From the NCBI GenBank assembly GCA_946800325.1, contig OX326956.1:13557167-13621166 (forward strand): 64,000 nt of DNA. The letters are read 5' to 3'. Position numbers and translations under genes: made by a program. The DNA is from Luzula sylvatica. Its lineage: Eukaryota > Streptophyta > Magnoliopsida > Poales > Juncaceae. The notes under the pieces were generated by a model. The model was not told where the DNA came from. It worked only from the letters and a program-made list of their open reading frames with translations, and made no database searches. This document shows positions 1 to 11,555 of this stretch, piece after piece (the first letter of the stretch is position 1; each line of letters opens with the position of its first letter).

Positions 1-270
1 AAATGCGATATGCGATCGATCAAATCATTATTCATTTAATAAAAAAAAAGGTACACCAAAGTGTTACAAAGTGCAACATATTTACATTATCATTATAATA
101 ATAAATACCTAACCGCTCATCTATTGGTAATCATAAACTTGTCGATTGGGTTAAAAGGTCCTTAATCACACTAACCATTCGTAATCATTATAATAATGTA
201 TTTTGTTACATCATTGGAGTATGGATATGGAAGTCTCTTCGTACAATTTTAGTGCTCGATGAAATAGATA
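1..270. other. AT-rich intergenic sequence
   Basis: No open frame or recognisable element. It forms the left flank of the Mutator-like MITE that begins at 280. Confidence 0.5.
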
Positions 271-279
271 ATTTATTTA

Positions 280-1317
280 GGGAAATTTTCAAAAAACCCC
301 CTACCTTTTTTGGATATTCCAAAAAACCCCTTATCTTTTTGGAAACTCCAAAAAATCCCCTCTACCAAATTTTTATTTTCAAATACCCCCCTATGGGGTC
401 AAAATTAACTATGGATGGTGTTAAATATTTTTTTATGACCAAAATACCCTTCATTTTACATATTTAGTAATTAAAATAATATTTTTGTTATTTGTATTAA
501 TTTTAAAAAAGTTCTCATTTTTTTTTTGCTTATAATAAATTTTAAAAAATAATTTTCATATGTTATATTTATATAATTTTAATATTTCATACATTACATA
601 TATTTGACTTTCATAACTTTTTATTGAAAAAATAACATAAAATAATAATAAGATGAACAACAATATTAAAAGAACACCTTGCAAATATTTAAAAATTAAA
701 ATATCATGAATCTATTAAAAGCATACATAAAAGAAAAACGAAAATTAAATTAAAATAGATGTTTAAAGAAATATTTTTCTTTCAGTATATTTTCAAGGTG
801 TTTATTTTATTATTATCTGATGTTAGTTTTTCATGAATAATAAATGAAATATTAAAATTATACAAACACAACATTTAATAATTTTATTTTTGTGAAATCA
901 TTATATGTTAAAAATTATTTATGAATTTTTTTATGGGAAATTTTCACCCCATAACAAGTGCATGTTTCTGCAAAAAATCTGATTCTAAATATATGATCTA
1001 ATGTACCATTCATATAAAAGTAAATATATAAACTAATATATAATTATACGAGTTAATATGTAATTAATTAATTATGAAATATTTATGAATTTTTAAAATA
1101 ATAAAAATACTAAAATTATTTAGCAAAATTATATTTTATAAAACTAGAGGGGTATTTTGGTCCAAAAAAAAATTAACACCAAAAGAGTTAACTTTAACAC
1201 CTAGAGGGGGTTTTTTGAAAGAAAAATTTGCTTTTAGGGGGTTTTTTGGAGTTTCTCAAAAGTGAGGGGGTTTTTTAGAATATTGAAAAAAGTTAGGGGG
1301 TTTTTTAAAAATTTCCC
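280..1317. mobile_element. Mutator-like non-autonomous element (MITE) with long TIRs
   Basis: The first ~180 bp (280-460) and last ~180 bp (1137-1317) are inverted copies built from repeated AAAAAACCCCCT-type blocks. The ends read GGGAAATTTT and its complement. The flanks 271-279 and 1318-1326 are the same nine bases, ATTTATTTA. A 9-bp target-site duplication is the hallmark of Mutator-superfamily elements. The interior is AT-rich and has no transposase frame, so the element would depend on enzyme supplied elsewhere. The TSD is AT-rich, so chance agreement is possible, but it falls exactly at the TIR ends. Confidence 0.8.
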
Positions 1318-1326
1318 ATTTATTTA

Positions 1327-1559
1327 ATCTTATGTATAAATTTAAGAAAATTACTGTTACTATACAAAGCCACGTCACCCATGTATTCTCAACCATCTGA
1401 TGTGGGGTAATTTTAATACATTTTATCTTGACCGTTCATTTGTTGAATGAATCAGGTGTACCAACACCATGTATTTGTTGGTGCTTGGTTTATGTGAAAC
1501 AGATGTATGCAATTTATCTATTCATAAGATTAAATAAAATCGCCTATTTTCTCTTCTCT
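1327..1559. other. AT-rich spacer, no gene seen
   Basis: Nothing recognised apart from the right TSD base run of the preceding element. Confidence 0.4.
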
Positions 1560-1860
1560 CTCCTCATTTAGACTATTCAACAGATTCGCTAAACCCTAAC
1601 GATGGTGGCTGGCGATGGTGGCTGGCATGGAGCAGTTTGGGGCTGCTTCGCCTGATATTGGAGAGAGATATCGACGTGGAGACGATCGCCATGCACTGCC
1701 GGTCACGGCGTGGACACTGGAATGACGACGGTTCACTTTGCGTTGGAGATTCAGTCGCCGCCTGTATTCTGGTCAGAAGAGGCCTTTGTGTTCCACACGA
1801 ATGGCAAGCCAATAAGTCTATTGTTGCTTCTCCAGCAAGGTAATTGGTCAGATTCACTGT
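1560..1860 (+). other. Gene-5'-end-like fragment (telobox, short frames)
   Basis: Base composition rises sharply here. A telobox-like AAACCCTAA (about 1592-1600) is followed by ATG codons. One 68-codon frame (1637-1843) runs up to a possible splice donor (AAGGTAATT near 1840), and a CT-rich stretch lies just upstream. This is the look of a plant 5' exon. The predicted peptide matches no family I know, and I cannot follow an exon chain. It could be a pseudogene or a fragment captured by a transposon. Confidence 0.3.
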
Positions 1861-2200
1861 GATTACAAGTTTTTTTGTCGTTTTCGACGCAAATCAAGTC
1901 GCCTATTTCGTTGTTTACTGTTGTTACGATTTTTTGTTGTTGTTTTCGATGCAAATCAGATACGTTCTTTGGTATGATTAGAATGTCAGTTTAATTTCGA
2001 TTGAACTCATTAATGTCCTGTGCAGCGAAATATGTTTGCTATTAGCAATTAAATCACCATTATCTCCTATTTGTGCAATTCAACCAAAAAATGTATCTGA
2101 TGTTGTTTTAATCTATGCTTTCTTCTGATATAAAGATTAAATTCCAATGAATTGAAATTTCAGTACCCAATGAGGCGTCAAATTAAAGGACTGACATAGC

Positions 2201-2800
2201 CGCTTCATAGCATGCTTCGCACACATTTTCCTGCCATGGAGCATGCAGAATTCGATGATCATGTAAACCCTAAACCCTAAATATTAAATTAAACATATTT
2301 AACCTAATTGAAATCATATTTCTTTTTTTTCTCAGGTTGCTCAAAAGACGAATTTCGTCGATCAGCTAAAATTGCAGAGAGAGAGAGAGAGAGAGAGAGG
2401 TAACAAAAGTACCTCAATATTCCTCAACTTCTAGGGGCATATATGAAATTTCGTGGATGTTTAGGGCTGGAATGAAAATTTTATGTAGGATTTCCGACGT
2501 ATCCACTTCATCGCATACTTCACACGGATACTCCTGCCATGAAGTATGCAGAATTTGATCATGAGATAAACCATAAACCCTAAATGTTAAATCACACAAT
2601 ATTTAACCTAATTGAAATCATATTTCTTTGTTTCTCACGTTGCTGAAAAGACAAATTTCATCGATCAACTAAAATTGGAGAGAGAGAGATAACTTAAGGT
2701 AAGAAAAGAACCTTAATATTCCTCGACTTCTAGGGGCATATATGAAATTTTGTGCATATCCATGGCTGGGATGAAAATTTTATTTAGGATTTGACATCGC
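2201..2800. repeat. Imperfect tandem duplication, ~300-bp unit x2
   Basis: Unit 1 (2201-2502) and unit 2 (2503-2800) share, in order, CTGCCATG.AG.ATGCAGAATT, AACCTAATTGAAATCATATTTC, an AGAGAG tract and CTTCTAGGGGCATATATGAAA. Unit 1 has a longer GA tract (2376-2400) and two joined telomere-like motifs (TAAACCCTAAACCCTAA, 2264-2280). Unit 2 keeps a mutated version. The spread differences indicate an old duplication. Confidence 0.8.
2376..2400. repeat. (GA)n microsatellite
   Basis: About twelve GA units inside unit 1 of the 300-bp tandem duplication. Only about five remain at the matching place in unit 2. Confidence 0.85.
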
Positions 2801-3500
2801 ATTGTGATATTGTACAGATATAAAAAGAAGAAGGAGACGAGATACAGAGGCGGAAAAGAACTGGTACCGAGAGCTCATCTTATGCCTTCCTTCGATAAGC
2901 CTTTTATTATTGTTGGCTCAGTGGCCACGTTATCCAGTAATGTCGTCCATGGCTTTCCCTGCCAACTTTGCTTCGAGTAAGCCCTTTCATCGAACAATAC
3001 ATACTTTTCTTTTCTTTTCCTTAATTAGTAATTAGGTTTTTGGTTGATTGTTTTAGCCGATTCATTTATTTCACGTTAGTACTATTTCAGTTCATTCACC
3101 CGAGACTCATTGTAATTGATTGCACGATTTCTTAATTTGAAAGATGACACCAGAAACAATGAGGGGCCTAATTGTGATTTTGAGCTTCTTGATATTTTAG
3201 GACATTGCAGGGGTGTATTTGCGAATTTTCTCAAAAAGTTAAATTTAATTAATTGCATTATAAGGAAGCCAAGCGTCAGTTCTTACCTTCTTTATATTTT
3301 CAAACATTGTAGGGCTATTTGCGAATTTCCTGAAAAAGATGATCATGAGCCATGGCAACTGAAGCCGAGCACGGACTTATTTGAAGCCTAAGTAGAAATG
3401 ATTCTCGTGTATCATATTGCATTTTTTTTACTATTATAAATAATAGATTCAATATGCATACATATCATCATATCATATCATCATCACCATAATTATCAAA
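2801..3500 (+). other. Possible short exon and spacer
   Basis: From 2940 an ATG frame encodes MSSMAFPANFAS and meets a TAAG/GTAAGC-type donor near 2976. The upstream leader is purine/pyrimidine-rich. A 91-codon frame (3116-3391) contains two copies of a 'CATTG.AGGG..TATTTGCGAATTT' block and looks like transposon TIR debris rather than protein. No product is recognised. Confidence 0.2.
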
Positions 3501-3506
3501 ATTATC

Positions 3507-3575
3507 ATGCACATCATGCACATCATGCACATCATCATCATCTTCTTCATGTTCATCATCATTATCATCATAACC
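3507..3575. repeat. (CATCATGCA)/(CAT)n microsatellite
   Basis: Three CATCATGCA-type units grade into CATCATCATCTTCTTCATGTT repeats. The 63-aa MHIMHIM-type frame over it is a repeat artefact. Confidence 0.75.
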
Positions 3576-5040
3576 ATGTGTGTCAATCGGCAAAAGTGCC
3601 ATGTGATCTTAAATTGTTATGTCAAAACGAAATGTTCTTATTTACATACTTCGAAAATACTTGGTTATGTTATTCTCGACGCGTTCCTCAAAGCATGAGC
3701 ATTAACTTATCATGATTTTCTTGAATTGATAATGCTTTTTATGTTGAATAAAAAATGAAAATACCTCACTTTTGGGCTCTTTGACGTACGTTCATAAGAT
3801 AGTTCAAATGACAATGCTAATCATAAAATAAAATGATTATCTGGTACTTTATTTTCAACTGAAAATACCTCACATTTGTGCCGTCTATTTGGACTTGTAC
3901 TTTATTTTGAACTACAAATGTGTCCATTCATGCTCTGCTTTTAGTCTTATCAGAACTTGGGGAAATAGAATGAAGAAGAAAGAAGGGAGTTAGTACTTTC
4001 ATAAAATAATTTCAACAATAACGCTAATCACATAAAAATAATTCTATGATACTTCACCGTGAACTACAAATATATTGCATTCGTACTCTGTTTTTTTGTC
4101 TCACTGTATTAATGAACTTGGATAAATGAAATGAAAAGAAAAACAAATGAAAAAGAAACAAGGCTACAAAAAATTACATAACAACAAAAAGAACAAGAAA
4201 AATAAGACGTACACTGTTCTCTTTCACGATAACAACATAACGAGACAACTTCGCAGTTTTAGTTTTAATATATTTTCTTTTATGCTTTTAAACATTCAAC
4301 TTGGAATATACACTATATGTGAACAAAATTATAAAGAACTAACTTGAAATTAAGAATTAAACCGTGTTCCATAAAGACAATACAAAACTATTCAAACTTC
4401 GTTGTCTTCACTGCATTTTGAAAATTTGAAGAAAAACAAAATGAATCAAGATGAGAAAACACAAAATGATTTAATACACGAAAAAAGAACGTACAAGAAT
4501 AAGGAAAATAACTTTAGGTTGTTTATGTTGATTTAAATGATTTGTAATATTGAATATATGCTTTCTTCGATATTATTCTACGGTCTCATTGTAGTTCACC
4601 AAATTTTGAAAAATTGAAGAAATACAAAAAAATATTAAGACGGGAAATAACAAAATGATTCAATACGAGAAGAAAGAACATGCCATGCACAGACCAAACA
4701 AAGTTGCACATCCAAATTAATTGTTCTCTTTCTTAGCAAAAGACGACAACGAAAATTTGTGGTCAACGTAATTTCCTTTACTGCTTCGGTAAGTGGTCGC
4801 TTAAAGATCAAACTATCAAGACAAACGCATTGAGTACAATTTTAGAACATTCCTTCGAATTAAAAAAAATGTATTGCGTTTATTACTCAAAAATGAAAGA
4901 TACTCATGTGAAATTTTCGAAATATAGTCCAGATTTACTTTAAAGATGGTATAATCGATTGGTTCTAATGTGCAGAGAACCCGAAGTCATAAGCCTAAAC
5001 GCTAAAGCTCAAATGTGAAAACCTAAAACAACAAAGGGTT

Positions 5041-5066
5041 GTCGTCGTCGTCGTCGTCGTCATCAT
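5041..5066. repeat. (GTC)n microsatellite
   Basis: Seven GTC units, then ATCATC, inside the Helitron-like body. Confidence 0.85.
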
Positions 5067-5244
5067 TTTGCATAAGGTTTGCGTAATTTAAGAAACAATT
5101 TGAATTGATTTTGTCAATGATGTATAAAAAAAATCAATTTTATAGCAATTATCGTTTGAATTATTCAAGAAATCCGACTCTTAAACAATTCAAACTATCA
5201 TTGTTGTAAAATTTACTGAGGCAGACACACAATACTAACAGATA

Positions 5245-5573
5245 TTATGCTCAAATGACATATTTCACCGTATAATTTTTAATAATGAAATTAATTACTA
5301 CTTAGTAATGTTGTTATTCTTATATTTTTCCTATTATTAAATACTATGTAACGTTATTTTTTTTTTATGAAATATTCATATTTTATGTATTGTGTTTTTT
5401 TTATAATAGTTATGCTCAAATGACATATTTCACCGTATAATTTTTAATAATGAAATTAATTACTACTTAGTAATGTTGTAATTCTTATATTTTTCCTATT
5501 ATTAAATACTATGTAACGTTATTTTTTTTTATGAAATATTCATATTTTATGTATTGTGTTTTTTTATAATAGT
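5245..5573. repeat. Near-identical tandem duplication, 165-bp unit x2
   Basis: 5245-5409 and 5410-5573 begin with TTATGCTCAAATGACATATT and end with TTTATAATAG. By eye they differ at one substitution (GTTGTT/GTTGTA) and in a T-run and an A/T-run length. Such similarity implies a recent duplication within an otherwise old element. Confidence 0.92.
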
Positions 5574-5845
5574 TAGTTCAAGGTCGATGATATGTGAAAA
5601 AATAAACAAATTTTAAAGCGAAGGTCGTCTGAATTGTTCAAAAATTCAGTTTTTGAGTAATTGAATACCTGCTCATTCATAATGAAGAAACCGAACCGCA
5701 CCCTTCATAAAAGAAAATACCAAACTCACATTTTGCAATACTTAGATAAAAAAAACTAATATGTAAAAACATACTTACATATTCGACAAAAATAAATCGT
5801 CATTCTCGAAAACTCTCGCGCAATTGCGCGGGAGAAAAAGCTAGT

Positions 5846-6403
5846 ATATACGAAAGTTCATTCAATGATTTATAATCATGCAGTATAGTTATCGATGTAA
5901 TTATCAACTAATACGGGTGGGTACCTTAATTATGTAATTTATAATTGTCTTATTATCACGATAATTGAAATCAAATATAAAATACTGATAGGTTGTTTAT
6001 CATTTTGATGTGGTGCATGTGTAATATCAATACTTTTTTTCAAGTCAATACTTTTTAATGTGGTGCATGTGTAATATATAATATATAATTGTCCTTAATA
6101 TCAAATATAAAATACTGACCTAAATGCTCCACTAATTCAATACTTTTTTTTCAATTATTATCAATTATTCAAAAAGAACTATTGATAAAACAATCTATCA
6201 AAAAGTAAAAAATATTTGATATCAATTATTCATTACTTCACAATGACAAATTTAAAATATAACACCAATGCGGAGGGAGGATCCCTCTATTACTTTTTAA
6301 TTTTTCACATAGGTCAAAACCTCACAGGAACAAACTAACATTGTAATCTAATTTGAAAACGAAAAAAAATATGGTCAGAGATCAACAATTTAATTCCTTG
6401 TAC
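5846..6403. other. AT-rich intergenic sequence with short repeats
   Basis: Short direct repeats (TTTTTAATGTGGTGCATGTG-like, near 6008 and 6056) and no gene. It lies between the Helitron 3' end and the hAT element. Confidence 0.4.
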
Positions 6404-6411
6404 ATAATAAT

Positions 6412-7015
6412 TAGGGGTGTCAATGGTGTGGTTATTGCCCGAACCGACCCGAACCGTATCCGAAGAAATATCCGAATTCGAAAAAAATATCGATATGGTT
6501 GCACATTTTTGGAACCGGAACCGGATCCGATATTCGGTTTTGGTGCCAGGACCGGATCCGTGTTCCGGATCCAAGTATTTTTGGGATCCGGATACTCGGA
6601 ACCGGATTCGAGTATCCGGAACCGGATCCGGATCCGTATATTATGTATTGTTTTTATGTATTTTATTTGATATTAGTTCATATATCATATATAAATTAAT
6701 GATTTGTGAGTGATTTAAAATCACAATCGTAAAATCACGTTTAAATATAATCATATATATCGTTTATGTTACAAATTATATATATTTCTAATTAAAAAAT
6801 AAGTTATGTTATCATAGCATATTATCCGTTTTACTATCCGAAAAAAAAACCGTATCCGTATCCGACAATATCCGAACCGTATCCGTATCCGTTTACTATC
6901 CGAACCGTATCCGTATCCGGGTAATTCCGTATCCGGATCCGTATCCGAAAAATAATATGGATATGGATCTGGTACGACCACTATCCGAACCGGATCCGAA
7001 CCATTGACACCCCTA
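6412..7015. mobile_element. hAT-type MITE, copy 1 of a TCCGNATCC-rich family
   Basis: The terminal inverted repeat is TAGGGGTGTCAATGG (start) and CCATTGACACCCCTA (end). The 8-bp flanks 6404-6411 and 7016-7023 are both ATAATAAT, the TSD length of hAT elements. Subterminal regions (6430-6640 and 6835-6995) are packed with CCGAACCG, ATCCGTATCCG and ATCCGGAT motifs, the kind of array hAT transposases bind. The centre is AT-rich. No transposase is encoded; the ~100-aa frames over it come from the repeated motif. Confidence 0.85.
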
Positions 7016-7023
7016 ATAATAAT

Positions 7024-8600
7024 ACAATGCGAAATATGTTTGTGCATAGTTAAAATTTACTTTTTTCAAGTCTAACTGTCCAGTCACATAAAATAAAACA
7101 CGCTACTAATTTACTAATTCATTTATTTTTGTGTAATTATACTTATTTTACACAATATGAATACGATAATTCGGTTTATGCAAATATATAAACATGAACT
7201 TTTTATTTGTAAATAATGGAAAATATAATTATTTTATTAAACAATATTTATTTTAGTTTAAAGTTAACACAATTTTATATATTTTTACTGATATTTTTTA
7301 GTCTTGACCTTTGCAAGAAATTGAGGTTTTATTATAGATTTTAATAAACATTTTATAATGTTGTTGTTTCGGAAAAATATATTATACTGCAATACACATA
7401 TCACCAATTATTGATTAGATTTGATCAGTATACACACCAATATCTATTTCATGGGTACTACAAATTATTTATTTGAATGACACACAACAAGCGATTATTT
7501 GTCGTTACTGATACACATATATTTTTTATATAATGTTGATGAGGCTCGGACTTATAATTTTTACATCATATATTTTTAATTATTTCAAACGCTCAACCAA
7601 ATGAAATATGAAGTCATTAACAAAAATAAATGACCATGTAAAAAATGGAACACATATAATCAACACTATCACAACCAAATACAAATACAACAAAAATTGA
7701 ACAAAAATTGTTAGTGAGTACAAACTCAACTACTATAATCAACACTATCACAACCAAACAGAAATACAACAACACTAATAAAAATCTATCCATATTTGCT
7801 TAGTTTTTGTTCAATAATTAAATTTAATGTCACCAACATTCGTATTGGAGTAAGCACCAATACGAATACGAATACGGATACCGTATTCGATACGATATGG
7901 TGATACAACAATTTTCCCGAAGTTTTAGAATATTATACGGTTTATATATACATTATTTAATAATTTTTTAATAAAATAATTCTATATTTGAATAAATTAT
8001 TAATAAAAAATAAAGATGTGATGTTTGTTGGATGTCTTATGAAAAAATATCTAATAAAAACAAATATGAATAGCGAAAACATTGAATATTTTTATGTTGA
8101 GTCCAAATAATAAAAAATAAAATCCGTCATATCGGATTCATATCCAACCGTTCAAAATCATATCACGGTGTACCATAAACGTAAACTAACAAATCTACTC
8201 CAATGAGAGAGGAAATTGGGAACAAACAATTTTTATTGCCCAATTTTATTAAATTTAAATATGGAAAAATATCTGCGAGAGTGAATAATGAAATTTGGTG
8301 TAATGCGATAAAAAAGGACCACTTGATGTGGCTTTGTTGAAATTTGAGGATTTTGAGGGGCATTGTGTAAAATTGACGTTGAATATGATTGTCCATGAAA
8401 AGGACAATCGGTTTGTGTGATTGGTCATGGTCTTATTGGCCCTCGCCGGTGGTATCGAACATATTAAAAATACAAGGGCATGTTTGTAAATATGAGAAAA
8501 GCGACCATGTTACATGTAGCTTGGCTCTAGTGGAGGTGCTGTAATTAATTCAAATGGCAGATTAATTAGCCTTATTACATGGAAGTGGGTATAATATAAC
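7024..8600. other. AT-rich intergenic sequence with a small TACGAATACG-rich patch
   Basis: No gene. At 7840-7925 a patch of GTATTGG..CACCAATACGAATACGAATACGG resembles the subterminal arrays of the hAT MITEs and may be a relic. At 7675-7780 the phrase 'ATAATCAACACTATCACAACCAAA' type sequence occurs twice. Confidence 0.4.
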
Positions 8601-8609
8601 GTCAGTACA

Positions 8610-9013
8610 CGTTAAACTCTGGATCAAGATAAGTCGCGGTGCAAGATAAGCAGCAGGAAAAGTTAAACCGCTGGATCACGATAAGACGCGGGAACACGAT
8701 AAGCCGCTGGGACGCGTTAATCCGCGGGAACAAGATAAGCCGCCGGAACACGTTAAGACGCGGCACAATATGAGCCGACCGAACACGTTAAGACGCGGTG
8801 CAATATAAGTCGCCGGAACACGTTAAGCCGCAGAAACATGTTAAGACGAGGTGCAATATAAGCCGCCGGAACACGTTAAGACGCGGCACAATATAAGCCG
8901 CGGTGCAATATAAGTCGCCAGAACACGTTAAGCCGCAGGAACATGTTAAGACACGGTGCAATATAAGCCGCAGGAACACTTTAAGACGCGGTGCAATATA
9001 AGCCGCCGGAACA
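8610..9013. repeat. 35-bp minisatellite A
   Basis: About a dozen degenerate units built from two half-units, GGAACACGTTAAGACGCGG and TGCAATATAAGCCGC, giving a period near 35 bp. The left part (8610-8760) is more diverged (GATCACGATAAGACGCGG). It ends abruptly at 9013, where the repeat family shared with 38370-39940 begins. Frames over it are repeat artefacts. Confidence 0.88.
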
Positions 9014-10590
9014 CGAACCCCCGAGCTCGCTCCGCCTCCGCTGCCCCTGCAAAAAAATACAAAAAAATATATACATCACACACAGACCGCGCGCGCGCGC
9101 ACACACACACACACACAACACACAACACACACACATACAGCACACACATACACAACCACGCACACATACAACACATTATTCATACAAATTACACAAATCT
9201 CACACTACTTCATGATATGTGCTTCTCATACTTCATGTCAGGGCCTACCATGTTCTTCTTTTCTTCTCCTGTATGATATAGAAAAATGAATGAAACTAAA
9301 TAGTTTTAACTCTTCACAAATTTGAAATAACAAAAGCTGTAAAACTGTTCATGAATCATGTCGAAATTGTGTCAAAACCCACAAAATGTCAATGACGTGA
9401 TGAGTTTTTACGATTTTTTAAATAATGCAGTTGTTTTTTTTGGAATTTCGACAAAAGTGTTTATTTGCGAATGGGTAATTGTTATTACTTACCCTATACA
9501 GTGGCCGAGTCCAAGAAGAGGTCCTCTTCAGTAGTTGCATAAAATAACAATTACTGGAGATATCCAGTGAATACTTCCCCTCATGGAGGCACTGCGAAAA
9601 TAACAAAAATGAAAACGAATCCAAAGACAAAGACCTATTCCAACAAGAATTAAAAATTAATGATTATAATGTAAGTAAACTTACAGGTTTGGAGAATTTC
9701 TCCATATTAAGGAAATCAATTTCGGATTATCAAGCCTTTTGAACGCAACAAGCCTTTTGAATCACTGTTTCCAGCTTCTGTACAACCAAAAAACTGAACT
9801 CGAAAAATGCAACTCTTCTTTCTTCTATTCAACTTATAAAAAAAATAACCCGTTCATGAAAATCAGAAAGTAGAAGAGTACCGTGTAAAATTACAACAAA
9901 GGCCCTCATTATTCATTAAGTGTAAAATTGAACGAAGAAAACAAACCTCTCTTTCTCGCAGATTTTATTTTTCATCCCACAACTCGATTCTCCAGTGACA
10001 GTGATGAATGAAGAGAGCAAATCTCTGTTTCTCGCAAACCTTTGTTTCTTAGACGAGTCGATATGAAAAAAGTAACCGGCAAGAATGAAAGACATAAATT
10101 AGAGCAGAAAGGGGATAGATCCAAACGTTCCATTAATGGATCTGAAGAAAGTAATCGGCGAGAATGAAAGAGAGAAATGAGAGGAGAAAGGGGATAGAAC
10201 GAAGGAGAGAAAATGGATTTGTTTCTCGTACAAAGCAGAGAGAGAGAGGGGCCTTGAGTTGTATATAAAGAGAAGAAAGGGGTAGATCCCAACGTTCGGA
10301 TTTGTCTCGACGTGACAGCCGGAGAAGAATGTGGATTTTCTGTGGTTTGTATTGTAGTATTATTTATGTCGTTAGTCTTCATGTGTTTGATTTGCACATA
10401 CATAAATCACAACTCACATACATCACGTAATTTCGTATTCATAAAATCATCGTGTAACTTTACTTTTCTTTTTCGATGTTTGCAAAAGAGACCCTGGATT
10501 ATGACTAAATTCCAAAAAAATATGTCTTGTTGGAAATTTAAAAAGAAGAACGTAAGTTTGTTAAGAATGGATTTACAGAAGTGTTTTTTG
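9014..10590 (-). repeat. Dispersed repeat P, copy 1 (captured promoter/first-exon-like DNA)
   Basis: Homologous and collinear with 38370-39940. It starts with ACCCCCGAGCTCGCTCCGCC, then a CA-rich tract, then unique-looking DNA. Read on the minus strand, the part 10360-9960 looks like a gene 5' end: a TATA box (TTTATATACAA, about 10257-10267), a CT-rich leader, and a stretch that can be read as a short coding exon ending in a GT donor near 9950. A 143-aa minus frame (9972-10403) covers this leader and is probably not a protein. It may be a host gene 5' region multiplied by a transposon. I cannot name the gene. Confidence 0.55.
9089..9170. repeat. (GC)n(AC)n alternating purine-pyrimidine tract
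   Basis: GACCGCGCGCGCGCGC runs straight into ACACACAC for tens of bases. Alternating GC/AC is the classic Z-DNA-prone composition. The homologous place at 38430-38510 has CA repeats but no GC block. Confidence 0.85.
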
Positions 10591-10930
10591 TAATTTAGTC
10601 ATAAAATTTTTACACACTCTTTAATTTTGAGGGTCACTGCAAGTTGCAACATGACAAATGTGAAAATATCGGGTCACTGCAAGTAACGTTAACGTGATTT
10701 TGAATTTAATTTTTATTCTTCCTATCGTCTGTTTAGTTAATTCTTTCGGCTGTTAATAATTATTGGGGTAATTATTGGGGTAATTTTTTGTATATCCGGA
10801 TATCCCTCTCAAAACACAAAATATTAAATTGTCCTGTAAAATTGTAAATATCAAATATGTCCTCACAAAATATCTCTTTCATGCATGTTATTTAATTAAT
10901 TACTAAATTAATTCATAAATTGATTCATGT
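10591..10930. other. Intergenic sequence
   Basis: The GGGTCACTGCAAGT phrase occurs at about 10630 and 10674, and a 'TCAAAACACAAAATATTAAATTGTCC' type block resembles the TIR language of the 33316 element. No gene is seen. Confidence 0.35.
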
Positions 10931-10934
10931 AATA

Positions 10935-11215
10935 AGTTATTCGTATATCGGATACTGGATACCGGATATCGTATTCGTATACGAAATCGCATATGGATAT
11001 TAGATACTGTATTTGTATCCATATTTGTATTAATATCGGATACAATATTCGTATGTGTATTCGTATTCGAAATCGGTTATCGGATATCGGATATTGTATA
11101 CCGTATTTCTATTCGAATCGGATGTCGGATATCATCTATCGCATTCGTACCGGATATCAAATATTGTACCGGATACCATATTTGTATTCGTATTCCTATC
11201 CAAATACTGTATTAA
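10935..11215. repeat. GATATCGGATACCGTATTCG-type array
   Basis: Degenerate repeats of CGGATACTGGATACCGGATATCG and TATTCGTAT. The style matches the subterminal arrays of the hAT MITEs, but I find no paired TIR or TSD, so it may be a fragment of one. Confidence 0.55.
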
Positions 11216-11555
11216 AAAATATTTGCTAGTTTTGTAAATTTATCATCCAAACATTAATTTATTAAAAAATTATATTCTTGTATTAAATCATAGAGGATGT
11301 TATGGAAAAATTTGGGAAAATATATTATATTTTCAATTAAAATTATCCAACATACAATTTTGACGGGTGAGATTTTAAAATCCAGTATCGTCGAGATTTA
11401 AAATTCAGTTATAGATTATTTCTGAAATATTTTAAAAAATGAAATTGTTTTTTGAATTTTCCTTTGAAAACGGTTTACATGCTCCAAATTTATATAGTTA
11501 TTTAGTCCAAAATTTGAGCAATAATAAATGGGCTTTACAAGACTACTATATAAGG

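Larger units (their letters stand above)
3700..5844 (+). mobile_element. Helitron-like element, 3' part (5' limit unknown)
   Basis: The right end has the layout of a Helitron 3' terminus: a GC-rich palindrome CGCGCAATTGCGCG (5817-5830), then about 10 nt, then CTAG followed by T (5841-5845). Inside, a block near 5105-5215 is homologous in inverted orientation to 17630-17740, which belongs to the second Helitron-like element, and this supports one family. The body has decayed tandem segments (about 3785-3990 and 4000-4150; about 4395-4500 and 4590-4690) and no Rep/helicase frame, so it would be non-autonomous. I could not fix the 5' TC end. 3700 is only where the related repeats seem to begin. 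Confidence 0.5.

Noticed and set aside
6335..7047. Frames of 66-105 aa rich in Arg-Ile-Arg / Pro-Asp-Pro
   Set aside because: They follow the TCCGTATCCG subterminal repeats of a hAT MITE, and similar frames appear in all phases.
8946..9276. Cys- or Thr/His-rich frames of 60-106 aa
   Set aside because: Translations of the (CA)n/(GC)n tract and minisatellite A.
10993..11237. 60-78-aa frames rich in Ile/Tyr/Arg
   Set aside because: Produced by the GATATCGGATAC repeat array.
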